Position numbers and translations under genes: made by a program. A DNA stretch of 7,727 nt from positions 1 to 7,727 of the forward strand of contig JAVBYH010000329.1 of assembly GCA_030824175.1 (NCBI GenBank), given 5' to 3'. This DNA is from Bacteroidota bacterium (GTDB lineage Bacteria; Bacteroidota; Ignavibacteria; UBA10030; UBA8401). Of this stretch, positions 1 to 5,959 are shown one piece after another (position 1 is the first letter of the stretch; every line of letters begins with the position of its first letter). The notes under the pieces are model-generated. The model did not search any database. It was not told the DNA's origin and saw only the letters and a list, made by a program, of their open reading frames with translations.

Positions 1-1228
1 AGATGAACATGGGAAATCCGAAGAGCCGGTGCGTCACGATGTTGTCGATCTCGCGGTTCTTCCTGCGCAGTTCGACCTTGTTCTCGGTGAGCGTTTCACC
101 GAGCGCGCCGGCGATGAACCCGTACTTGGCGTCCGTGATGACGGACTCGGAGGGTTCGCCGAACTCCTTCTCGAGTTTTCCGATCTCCGTCCGGCAGGTC
201 AGCGCAAGGAGCGGATCGTCGGCGAACGAGGACACGAGCTTCATCGTCGTCGCATCGCGCTCGAGGAGCTTGATGGCCAGATAGCGCGTCGAAAATGCAT
301 CCCTCACCTCCTGATGCCCCCTGAGCACGGACTGGACGCGCGCGATCGCCTCTTCGATGGTGGCGCCGTAGTTGATGTGGATGTGGCGCACGATCGGATC
401 ACGGTCCTCGTACACGTCGATGACCTTCCGGATGAGGTCGTCGATCCCTTTGCCGGTGACGGCGACGGTGGGAACGATGGGGATGCCGAGCATCGCCGCG
501 AGCTGGCGATAGTCGAGGCGGGAGCCGCTTTTTTCGAGCTCGTCGAACATGTTGAGTGCGATCACCACTTTGATGTTCATGTCGATGAGCTGCGTGGTCA
601 GAAACAGGTTGCGCTCGAGGTTCGACGCGTCGACGACGTTGACGACGATGTCGGGCATCGTCTCGGCGATATGGGTGCGCACGAAGAGTTCCTCGGGCGT
701 GTATTCGGTGATCGAGTACGTCCCGGGGAGATCGGTGAAATGCAGCATATAACCGTCGAGCTTCACGACGCCTTCCTTCGAATCGACGGTGACGCCGCCG
801 TAGTTGCCCACGCGTTCGTGCAGGCCGGCGGCGTAGTTGAAGAGCGAGGTCTTGCCGCTGTTGGGGTTTCCGACGAGGGCGACGGTGACGGCGTTCCCCT
901 TTTCGCGCAGCGACAGTTTTTGCGTGCCTTCGGACACGGTGCCGGCAAACGGTGAGGCGGTTCGGTCTTCGTCTTCATCGGGGACGCAGACGCGAATGAG
1001 GCGCGCCTCATTCCGGCGGAGTGAGACGCGGTACCCCATGACCTCGTATTCGATCGGATCCTGGAGCGGTGCATTCTTGATCACCGTCACCATCTTTCCC
1101 TTCACGAATCCCATTTCGGTGATGCGTTTGCGGAACGCACCGTGGCCCACCACATGCGTGATCTGGGCCGTGGTGCCGTTCTCAACAGCGGCGAGCGTGC
1201 CGCCGGATCGTTCATTCTCGTCAATCAT
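1..1228 (-). CDS. feoAB: FeoA-FeoB fusion ferrous iron transporter (5' part; continues past left edge)
   Basis: Ferrous iron uptake across the inner membrane. My reading of the complementary strand gives about 409 residues before the window edge. Residues ~11-80 are a FeoA-like SH3 domain (AFRKRITEMGFVKG, then a strand pair around YEVMGYRVSLRRNEA). A short acidic linker (PDEDEDR) follows. The FeoB G domain then starts with G1 GNPNSGKT at ~120-127, with the switch region GNYGGVTVD, G3 DLPG at ~166-169, and G4 NMFD at ~226-229. The helical GDI region follows, and the visible part ends at IDNIVTHRLFGFPMFI, the usual entry to the first membrane helix, so the transport core lies outside the window. 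FeoA fused to FeoB is common in Bacteroidota. The ATG at 1228 is chosen because AGGA sits 7 bases before it. An in-frame ATG at 1261 would add 11 residues but has only a weak G-rich sequence upstream. The G5 region reads VAVTGKG instead of the usual SA-type motif. It is divergent from the RIC gene. Confidence 0.93.
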   Translation of the reverse strand, partial: MIDENERSGGTLAAVENGTTAQITHVVGHGAFRKRITEMGFVKGKMVTVIKNAPLQDPIEYEVMGYRVSLRRNEARLIRVCVPDEDEDRTASPFAGTVSEGTQKLSLREKGNAVTVALVGNPNSGKTSLFNYAAGLHERVGNYGGVTVDSKEGVVKLDGYMLHFTDLPGTYSITEYTPEELFVRTHIAETMPDIVVNVVDASNLERNLFLTTQLIDMNIKVVIALNMFDELEKSGSRLDYRQLAAMLGIPIVPTVAVTGKGIDDLIRKVIDVYEDRDPIVRHIHINYGATIEEAIARVQSVLRGHQEVRDAFSTRYLAIKLLERDATTMKLVSSFADDPLLALTCRTEIGKLEKEFGEPSESVITDAKYGFIAGALGETLTENKVELRRKNREIDNIVTHRLFGFPMFI

Positions 1229-1311
1229 ATCCTGTTCCTGAATGCATCTCTTGTCGGCCATCCGCCCCGAACCGCAACGCTGGATGGTTCATGTATTTCC
1301 CTGATGATGCA

Positions 1312-1342
1312 TAATGATAGCGATTGCGCGCCCCCCGAACAA
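1312..1342 (-). promoter_or_regulatory. Candidate promoter of feoAB
   Basis: On the minus strand a TTG (1342-1340) is followed after 20 bases by TATCATTA (1319-1312), a 5-of-7 match to the Bacteroidota -7 element TAnnTTTG. The TTG overlaps the edge of the palindrome at 1341-1360, exactly as it does at the porin promoter. It would place transcription start near 1308, about 80 bases before the preferred feoAB start. The -7 match is imperfect, so this is inference from spacing more than from sequence. Confidence 0.35.
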
Positions 1343-1360
1343 TCCCCACAAATGGGGATA
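1341..1360. promoter_or_regulatory. Palindromic operator candidate, copy 1 (feoAB/ric divergent region)
   Basis: AATCCC-CACAAATG-GGGATA is an inverted repeat with an exact 7-bp stem ATCCCCA/TGGGGAT around CAAA. It lies in the 243-bp gap between the divergent feoAB and RIC genes. It matches 11 of 12 arm bases, at identical spacing, with a second palindrome before the porin gene (2809-2828). Read as 7-2-7 half-sites it is TCCCCAC-AA-ATGGGGA, close to the layout of NarL-type sites. There is no T-run on either side, so it is not a terminator. Being palindromic and central, it could serve both divergent promoters. Confidence 0.6.
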
Positions 1361-1390
1361 TTGCATATCGGGCGGCATTTCCTATATTTC
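1361..1390 (+). promoter_or_regulatory. Candidate promoter of the ric-regulator operon
   Basis: TTG at 1361-1363, then 19 bases, then TATATTTC at 1383-1390. This matches the Bacteroidota pattern TTG-N19-TAnnTTTG at all but the final G. The palindrome at 1341-1360 directly abuts the TTG and is centred 32.5 bases before the -7 element, a place typical for an activator contacting polymerase. Transcription would start near 1394, leaving a leader of about 78 bases. Confidence 0.5.
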
Positions 1391-1471
1391 AGGTACAGAC
1401 GACGCACAGGCAGCCGGCGGGACCACTCCCCCTGCCGCGGGCCACGGCACAGAATCAATGAATCCCGGACC

Positions 1472-2209
1472 ATGAAACAGATAACGCAGGAGCACAAACT
1501 CGCAGATGTCCTCCACGGCAATTACATGCTCATACCGGTCGTCAACCGGTGCGGCATCCGCCTCGGATTCGGGGAGAAGACGATCGGTGCCGTGTGCGCC
1601 GAACGGGGCGTGGACCCGGAGTTCCTCGTGGCTGTGATGAACGCATTCAACGCGGAGAATTATTCCGCCGCGAAGAAACTCGGCCCGAAGCACGTGCACA
1701 TGATCGTCCAGTATCTGAAGAAGACGCACGCATCGTACCGGAGGAACCAGATACCGGCGATCGAGGCGTCGATAGAAGTGCTCATTCAATCGGCTGTCGA
1801 AAATAACCCGCGGCTCGCCCTCGTCAGGAAATTCTTCCGTCAGTACAAGAAGGAACTCTTTCTCCACTTGAAGCGCGAGGAGACCGTCACATTCCCCTAT
1901 ATCGAGTCCGTCTACAAGGGATTCATGAGCGGCGGAGCCGGGAAGACGAAGCGCACCGGGCGGCGGAAGTATTCGATGAGCGTCTACGAGGAAGAGCACG
2001 ACAACATGGACGAGAAGCTGAACGATCTGAAGAACATTCTCATTAAGTACATCACCGGCGACTTCAACGATACGGTGTGCGGCACCATTGTCTTCGAACT
2101 CTTCCGCCTCGAGAAGGATCTGCAGGATCATACGCAGATCGAGGATCACATTCTCATGCCGCTCGTGAAGACGATGGAAGCCGAGCTGACCGCACGCGGA
2201 AAGGCATAG
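1472..2209 (+). CDS. RIC/ScdA-like di-iron (hemerythrin-type) Fe-S cluster repair protein
   Basis: A 245-residue cytoplasmic protein of the RIC (YtfE/ScdA/DnrN) type, a family linked to repair of iron-sulfur clusters damaged by nitric oxide or peroxide. Residues ~10-62 form the small ScdA_N/DUF542-like domain (LGFGEKTIGAVCAERGVDPE). Residues ~75-235 are a hemerythrin-like four-helix bundle with candidate iron ligands in the expected order: H86 (KKTHASY), H132 and E136 (HLKREE), H176 (EEEHDNM), H220 and E224 (DHTQIEDH). The double-cysteine FCCGG motif of classical members is absent; only C27 lies near that place (NRCGIRLGFG). This variant N-terminus is, as far as I recall, common in Bacteroidota. 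The start at 1472 gives a natural N-terminus but has no clear Shine-Dalgarno sequence. The stop is 3 bp before the next gene, indicating co-transcription with the regulator. The divergent feoAB fits an iron/NO role. I leave the symbol empty because ric, scdA and ytfE are all in use. Confidence 0.85.
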   Translation: MKQITQEHKLADVLHGNYMLIPVVNRCGIRLGFGEKTIGAVCAERGVDPEFLVAVMNAFNAENYSAAKKLGPKHVHMIVQYLKKTHASYRRNQIPAIEASIEVLIQSAVENNPRLALVRKFFRQYKKELFLHLKREETVTFPYIESVYKGFMSGGAGKTKRTGRRKYSMSVYEEEHDNMDEKLNDLKNILIKYITGDFNDTVCGTIVFELFRLEKDLQDHTQIEDHILMPLVKTMEAELTARGKA

Positions 2210-2212
2210 GCC

Positions 2213-2785
2213 ATGGTCGCCGGAAAAAAAATACTCATTGTCTCGGCCAATCAGCTTGCGTGTATTGGATTGAAGACGATCCTCCAGGAAAGCTTCTCCC
2301 CCGGAGAGATCATCGTGCTCGCGGACCTTCACGGCAGCGACGCGCTCGCCGAGGCGGACATTGCATTTGTGTCTTCCGACACGTATGTGCGGCAACAGGC
2401 GAAGCTGCGGACGTCGAAGGCGCATATCATCGTGCTCACCGAGGACGCCCGCGATGGGGCAGATACTCCGGCGGCCGACCCCGATACGCTCTCGATGGCG
2501 CACACGGAACAGGAGATCGCCGACAGGCTCGAGGCGCTTTTCAGGCCGAAGACCGGACGGAGCCCAGGCGGGCTCGCCGAGACGCTGACGCCCCGCGAGA
2601 CAGACGTGCTCCGCTGCGTGTCGCAGGGCTATCTGAACAAGCAGATCGCCGATATGCTCTCGATCAGCCAGCACACGGTGATCTCTCACCGGAAGAACAT
2701 CACGCAGAAGCTTGGCATCAAGACCGTCTCGGGATTGACGATGTATGCGCTGCTGCACGGCCTCATCACCTCGAAAGAACACTAA
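2213..2785 (+). CDS. LuxR/NarL-type HTH transcriptional regulator with degenerate receiver domain
   Basis: A 190-residue DNA-binding regulator. The C-terminus (~124-185) is a clear GerE/LuxR HTH: LTPRETDVLRCVSQGYLNKQ, then IADMLSISQHTV, then the recognition-helix region ending in KLGIKT. The N-terminus has the start of a receiver fold (KILIVSANQLACIGLKTIL), but the acidic pocket after the first strand reads SAN. The usual phospho-aspartate position in ADIAFVSSD is serine (S54). No strand-5 lysine motif is seen. It is therefore probably not regulated by ordinary phosphotransfer, and no histidine kinase gene is visible nearby. Its ATG lies 3 bp after the RIC stop with GGAAAGG upstream inside the ric 3' end, so translation is likely coupled. 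It lies between the two copies of a shared palindrome and is the best candidate to bind them; this is inference. A cytoplasmic partner such as the di-iron protein could supply its signal. Confidence 0.87.
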   Translation: MVAGKKILIVSANQLACIGLKTILQESFSPGEIIVLADLHGSDALAEADIAFVSSDTYVRQQAKLRTSKAHIIVLTEDARDGADTPAADPDTLSMAHTEQEIADRLEALFRPKTGRSPGGLAETLTPRETDVLRCVSQGYLNKQIADMLSISQHTVISHRKNITQKLGIKTVSGLTMYALLHGLITSKEH

Positions 2786-2808
2786 CCCACCAAGTCCCCG
2801 ACCGTGAA

Positions 2809-2828
2809 AATCCCAATATATCGGGATT
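2809..2828. promoter_or_regulatory. Palindromic operator candidate, copy 2 (before the porin gene)
   Basis: AATCCCAATATATCGGGATT is a 20-bp palindrome with a single mismatched pair (A2815 with C2822). Arms and spacing match the copy at 1341-1360. As 7-2-7 half-sites it reads TCCCAAT-AT-ATCGGGA. It overlaps the TTG of the candidate porin promoter. No T-run follows, so it is not a terminator of the upstream regulator gene. Confidence 0.6.
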
Positions 2829-2857
2829 GTTCCGCCTCCCAAAATTGCATACGTTTA
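2827..2857 (+). promoter_or_regulatory. Candidate promoter of the porin gene
   Basis: TTG at 2827-2829, a 20-base spacer, then TACGTTTA at 2850-2857, which matches TAnnTTTG except for the last base. Start of transcription would be near 2861, about 50 bases before the porin ATG. The palindrome at 2809-2828 is centred 31.5 bases upstream of the -7 element, within one base of the arrangement at the ric promoter. Confidence 0.5.
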
Positions 2858-2910
2858 AAACATCACGATACACGGCACTGGTGATGCTATACAATCATGG
2901 ATCAGGAACA

Positions 2911-4077
2911 ATGAACACACATGCTGTACAACGGTACCGGCATCTCGCGTTTGCGGCATTGAGCGCGCTCACCCTCGGTATGACGCGGCTCGCCTCTGGG
3001 CAGGGACCGGTGCCCATTTCCCTGCAGGCAAGCTATGTCGGGGATTTCACGAACAATGTACGGGGGGGCATCACAACCGGATCGGGATTTCTCGGCATGG
3101 CCGCCGTCACGATAGTCATCGAAGCGCCGGAAGGAAGCGCGCTGGCCGGAGGAAGCCTCCTTCTCAAGGCAGTGAACACACACGGTGCACAGCCGTCGGC
3201 GCTCCTGACCGGAGATTTCCAGGTCATGACGAACATCGAGGCGGGAGACCACACATACCTCCAGGAGGCATGGTACAGCCAGAGGTTGGGCGATGTCTCG
3301 CTCACGTTCGGGCTGCAGGACATGAATGCGAAATTCGCGGTGAACGAATACAGCTGCATGTATCTGAACAGTTCGTTCGGCGTCCACTCGACGATCGCGA
3401 GCAACGTGGCCGCACCGGTCTTTCCGCTCACGTCGCTGGCGGGAACGGTGGCATGGAACGCAACGGATCGGCTGCTGCTTCTCGCCTCGGTATTCGACGG
3501 CGCCCCCCTCGCGTTCGAACGGAATCCGCATAACCTGAAATGGCATTTCAGCCCGCGCGATGGGATCTTCGGCGTGTGCGAAGCCCAGTTTCGTATCGGA
3601 CGGGAGGATGCCCTGCATGGCTGGGTGAAGGCGGGCGTGTACGAGTTCGATCGAACGGCCTCGGGCGGCATGGCTGCCGACAGCGAAGAACCGGTGATCC
3701 GGAATAATTACGGATTGTATTTCACGTACGATCAAACGGTGGCGGGCATAGCGAACACGGCGGGAGGCGTAGCCGTGTTCGCACGCGCGAGCATCAGTCC
3801 GGAGCGCTACAACGACAATTATCATTTCGCCGGCGCCGGGGTGAATTATTACGGATTCTTCAGGGAAGACGGATCGGATGCGGCGGGAATCGCGGTGGCG
3901 CACGCGGGCCTCGGCAGCGCGGCGGATGAAACGGTGATCGAACTGACGTATCGGACGCCTGTGATGAACGGCATCACGCTTCAGCCCGATGTGCAATACA
4001 TCATCAATCCCGGCGGAACAGGAGAGGCGCTTCCGAACTGCATGGCGGTCACCGTTCGGTGCGGTGTAGAGTTGTAG
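2911..4077 (+). CDS. OprB-family carbohydrate-selective-type outer-membrane porin
   Basis: A 388-residue exported beta-barrel protein. Residues 1-~32 are a signal peptide: basic start (HAVQRYRH), hydrophobic core LAFAALSALTLGM, likely cleavage near LASGQ. The remainder follows the OprB (PF04966) order of motifs from memory: YVGDFTNNVRGG near the N-terminus; GGSLLLKAVNTHG; GDFQVMTNIEA; YLQEAWYSQRLGDVSLTFGLQD; MYLNSSFG; PVFPLTSLAGTVAW; a GAGVNYYGFF strand; and the C-terminal IELTYRTPV...LQPDVQYIINPGG. OprB porins pass sugars and other small solutes across the outer membrane, but the substrate cannot be read from sequence. The start at 2911 gives the best signal peptide, although AGGA is only 3 bases from the ATG. 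An in-frame ATG at 2884 would add nine residues before it. It has its own candidate promoter with the shared operator, so it may belong to the same regulon as ric and feoAB despite its different function. Confidence 0.88.
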   Translation: MNTHAVQRYRHLAFAALSALTLGMTRLASGQGPVPISLQASYVGDFTNNVRGGITTGSGFLGMAAVTIVIEAPEGSALAGGSLLLKAVNTHGAQPSALLTGDFQVMTNIEAGDHTYLQEAWYSQRLGDVSLTFGLQDMNAKFAVNEYSCMYLNSSFGVHSTIASNVAAPVFPLTSLAGTVAWNATDRLLLLASVFDGAPLAFERNPHNLKWHFSPRDGIFGVCEAQFRIGREDALHGWVKAGVYEFDRTASGGMAADSEEPVIRNNYGLYFTYDQTVAGIANTAGGVAVFARASISPERYNDNYHFAGAGVNYYGFFREDGSDAAGIAVAHAGLGSAADETVIELTYRTPVMNGITLQPDVQYIINPGGTGEALPNCMAVTVRCGVEL

Positions 4078-4126
4078 CGTCCGTTCTACTCCGCGGGTTG
4101 GGCTTCGATCATTGGATCTTTTGATG

Positions 4127-4140
4127 TATATTATTGGATG
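4127..4140 (+). promoter_or_regulatory. Possible promoter -10 element giving a leaderless transcript
   Basis: TATATT at 4127-4132 ends only 5 bases before the ATG at 4138, and no Shine-Dalgarno sequence lies between them. If TATATT is a -10 element, transcription would begin at or next to the start codon. A -35 match upstream (TTCGAT at 4104-4109) is poor, so this is weak. Confidence 0.2.
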
Positions 4141-5115
4141 AAGACCACTTTACCCGACACATCACTCACGATCGCAGCGCGGACGGCGGGACGGTTGACG
4201 CGCAGCCAGGAGCGTTTCAACAAGCTCACCGCCCGCATCAAGAAACTCGAGAAGGAACTTGCAAAGGAATCGGCGAGGCTCGAGAGGCTGTTTACCGAGT
4301 TTACGCGCGAGGTGCAGCCTCACCTGATGGAGCACGCGCGCCTGATGCACTCCGTTGCGGGATTGCTTGACGAATTCGCCAGGAAGCATCCGCTGAAGAA
4401 ACCTCACCTTGCATCGATACAGGCCGTCATCGCGGATCTCTGGAGCAGATCATCACGCATCGTTTCACCCACCCCGCATCAGAAGGAGTTCTACGGCCGC
4501 TGGCTCCATTGGGACGCCGACGGCGGGCACACACACGCCGGCAACACAGAGGATGAGAACAAACGAGCGTACGAGCGGCGCCGCCAGCCTGCACAAAAAA
4601 GCAAACATCAACGGGCGGCCGATGCGGATCGAGAGGCCGTTGACGAAACGAAGCAGCGGAGTCTCAGGAGTGTGTACATCGCGCTTGCGAAGGTGCTGCA
4701 TCCGGACACCGACACCGATATGGACGGCAAACGCGACAAAGAAGAGCTCATGAAGCAGGTCACACAGGCATACACGGGCAGGGACCTGACGAAGCTGCTG
4801 CGGCTCGAGGTGGAATGGGTGCGGGAGGAAAGCCGGCATATCGACCGGTTGACGGACGAGACGATACAGACATACGTCTCGGCTCTTGAGGATCAGATGG
4901 CGGAGCTCAAGCGCGAGAGAGCGATGCTCGGGAACCACTCGCGCTACGACGCGGTCTCCGTTCTTGCGGATTTCCCCGAGGCGCGGGCCGTTGCCGCGCT
5001 GCATCTTGAAGCGGAGACGATCAAAGAAGCAATCGTCGACTTGAAGCAATTCCGCGCGATACTCGAAAGTCCGCTCCCCCCTGCCGAGATCCTGAAGCAC
5101 ATTCGCAATCGATAG
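4138..5115 (+). CDS. J-domain-like protein with N-terminal coiled coil
   Basis: A 325-residue soluble protein with no signal peptide or membrane segment. Residues ~22-58 are charged, with heptad spacing typical of a coiled coil (ARIKKLEKELAKESARLERL). A basic, low-complexity stretch follows at ~138-172. Residues ~174-225 resemble a divergent J domain: helix LRSVYIALAKVLHPD with the HPD motif at 188-190, then helix KEELMKQVTQAYTGRDLTKLL. Proteins with KxLHPD...LMxxVNxAYxxxDLxxLL are often labelled DnaJ-like in other bacteria; this is recall, not a search result. HPD normally stimulates the ATPase of an Hsp70 (DnaK), but no chaperone gene is nearby. Right after HPD the loop D192-x-D194-x-D196-G197-x-x-D200-x-x-E203 has EF-hand spacing. 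The C-terminus (~227-325) is helical and of unknown role. The gene appears monocistronic and converges on the minus-strand operon with 45 bp between them. Function unknown beyond a probable co-chaperone role. Confidence 0.75.
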   Translation: MKTTLPDTSLTIAARTAGRLTRSQERFNKLTARIKKLEKELAKESARLERLFTEFTREVQPHLMEHARLMHSVAGLLDEFARKHPLKKPHLASIQAVIADLWSRSSRIVSPTPHQKEFYGRWLHWDADGGHTHAGNTEDENKRAYERRRQPAQKSKHQRAADADREAVDETKQRSLRSVYIALAKVLHPDTDTDMDGKRDKEELMKQVTQAYTGRDLTKLLRLEVEWVREESRHIDRLTDETIQTYVSALEDQMAELKRERAMLGNHSRYDAVSVLADFPEARAVAALHLEAETIKEAIVDLKQFRAILESPLPPAEILKHIRNR

Positions 5116-5160
5116 AAATATACGCCACTCGCACTGCCATCCGCGAACTCATTGGCATCA
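5116..5160. other. Convergent intergenic gap without a clear terminator
   Basis: A 45-bp gap between the stop of the J-like gene and the stop of the TonB-like gene on the opposite strand. I see no stable hairpin followed by a T-run in either direction. Confidence 0.5.
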
Positions 5161-5922
5161 TCAATAGTGTTTTCGTACCATTGAAAAATTGAACGGCAGG
5201 GTAACCCACATTTCTATCGATTTTCCTTTCGCGACCGCAGGTTGGAATGACCACTGCTTTGCCGCCGAGATGGCCGAAGCAATCATATCGTCGGTGATGC
5301 GGGAGGTCCGCGCGTTCATTTCACTTTTTTTGATGGTTTTCCCGCGTTGCGTGAAAACAGATTTCGTCACCACGACATTCTTTACGGATCCTTCGACATT
5401 GACGAGGAGCTTCAACCACACCGTCCCCTCCATCCGAATGCCGCGCGCCGCATAGGGGTACGTCGGAGTGGGATTGTACCCGACGATCGGCATTTTTTCG
5501 ATATGCACGGGATCGTCGGCCGTCTTTTTCTTTTTTTTCACCACGAAGAACAGCTGCTGCGTCATCCCGGGTTCCAATCGAATGTTATTCATCACCTGGG
5601 CGTCGTATCCGTCGGCGATGGCGCGGATCTGGAAAAATCCCTGGTCGACACCCGTAATTTTATATTGCCCGTCTTTTTGGGAGAACGCCGAGCGCTCGGT
5701 CCCAAGCACTTCAATTTTTGCATTCTCGACAGGCAGGCGCGTGTCCGCGTCGATCACTGTGCCGACGAGGGCCCCGGTGGAAAGCGCATCACCCGGCGGC
5801 TCCACCATCTCCGACGCCAGCATTCTTGTGGATGACGAATCGTCGAGGACGTCGGCACGAACGCTCATCATGGAAGCGAGGACGATCAACGAAACTGAAA
5901 GAAGAAAGCGTATAATGGTCAT
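5161..5922 (-). CDS. Exported protein with CarboxypepD_reg-like and TonB C-terminal domains
   Basis: A 253-residue protein. Residues 1-~23 are an N-terminal hydrophobic signal (MTIIRFLLSVSLIVLASMMS-VRA), either a cleaved signal peptide or an inner-membrane anchor. Residues ~51-128 look like a carboxypeptidase-regulatory-like beta-sandwich (GTVIDADTRLPVENAKIEVL, then DGQYKITGVDQGFFQIRAIA). A run of five lysines (129-133) links to a TonB C-terminal domain (~150-246: PYAARGIRMEGTVWLKLLVN and AISAAKQWSFQPA). This domain normally contacts TonB-dependent outer-membrane receptors. The long proline-rich spacer of classical TonB is missing and the first domain takes its place, so reach across the periplasm is uncertain. 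About 25 extra polar residues (~190-213) interrupt the TonB domain. GGGAGA lies 7 bases before the ATG. It is the last gene of the sigma/anti-sigma operon, 37 bp after the anti-sigma gene, suggesting it is a target or sensor part of that stress circuit. Confidence 0.8.
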   Translation of the reverse strand: MTIIRFLLSVSLIVLASMMSVRADVLDDSSSTRMLASEMVEPPGDALSTGALVGTVIDADTRLPVENAKIEVLGTERSAFSQKDGQYKITGVDQGFFQIRAIADGYDAQVMNNIRLEPGMTQQLFFVVKKKKKTADDPVHIEKMPIVGYNPTPTYPYAARGIRMEGTVWLKLLVNVEGSVKNVVVTKSVFTQRGKTIKKSEMNARTSRITDDMIASAISAAKQWSFQPAVAKGKSIEMWVTLPFNFSMVRKHY

Positions 5923-5959
5923 GATAAGTTCTCCCTTTTTGTACGAGCCCTGATGATGC

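Noticed and set aside
29..955. Long plus-strand open frame of 308 codons
   Set aside because: It is antisense to feoAB, whose minus-strand reading gives clear FeoA and GTPase motifs; the plus-strand product is His/Asp/Val-rich and unlike any family.
1300..1322. AT-rich stretch resembling a Fur box near feoAB (GATGATGCATAATGATAGC)
   Set aside because: Only about 11 of 19 positions match the Fur consensus, which is not convincing. It may simply be the -7 region of the feoAB promoter.
2786..2830. Palindrome after the regulator gene as an intrinsic terminator
   Set aside because: No T-run follows it (next bases are gttccgcc), and its match to the site at 1341-1360 favours a protein-binding role.
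1382..2842. Minus-strand open frame of 486 codons
   Set aside because: It lies opposite the RIC and regulator genes and covers their promoter; composition is that of an antisense shadow in GC-rich DNA.
2077..2910. Extension of the porin frame upstream to 2077
   Set aside because: It would overlap ric and all of the regulator gene, and the signal peptide after 2911 marks the real start.
2902..3996. Minus-strand open frame of 364 codons
   Set aside because: Antisense to the OprB porin; Arg/His-rich with no recognisable motif.
5347..5835. Plus-strand open frame of 162 codons
   Set aside because: Antisense to the CarboxypepD_reg-like/TonB gene, which has signal peptide, ribosome binding site and domains.
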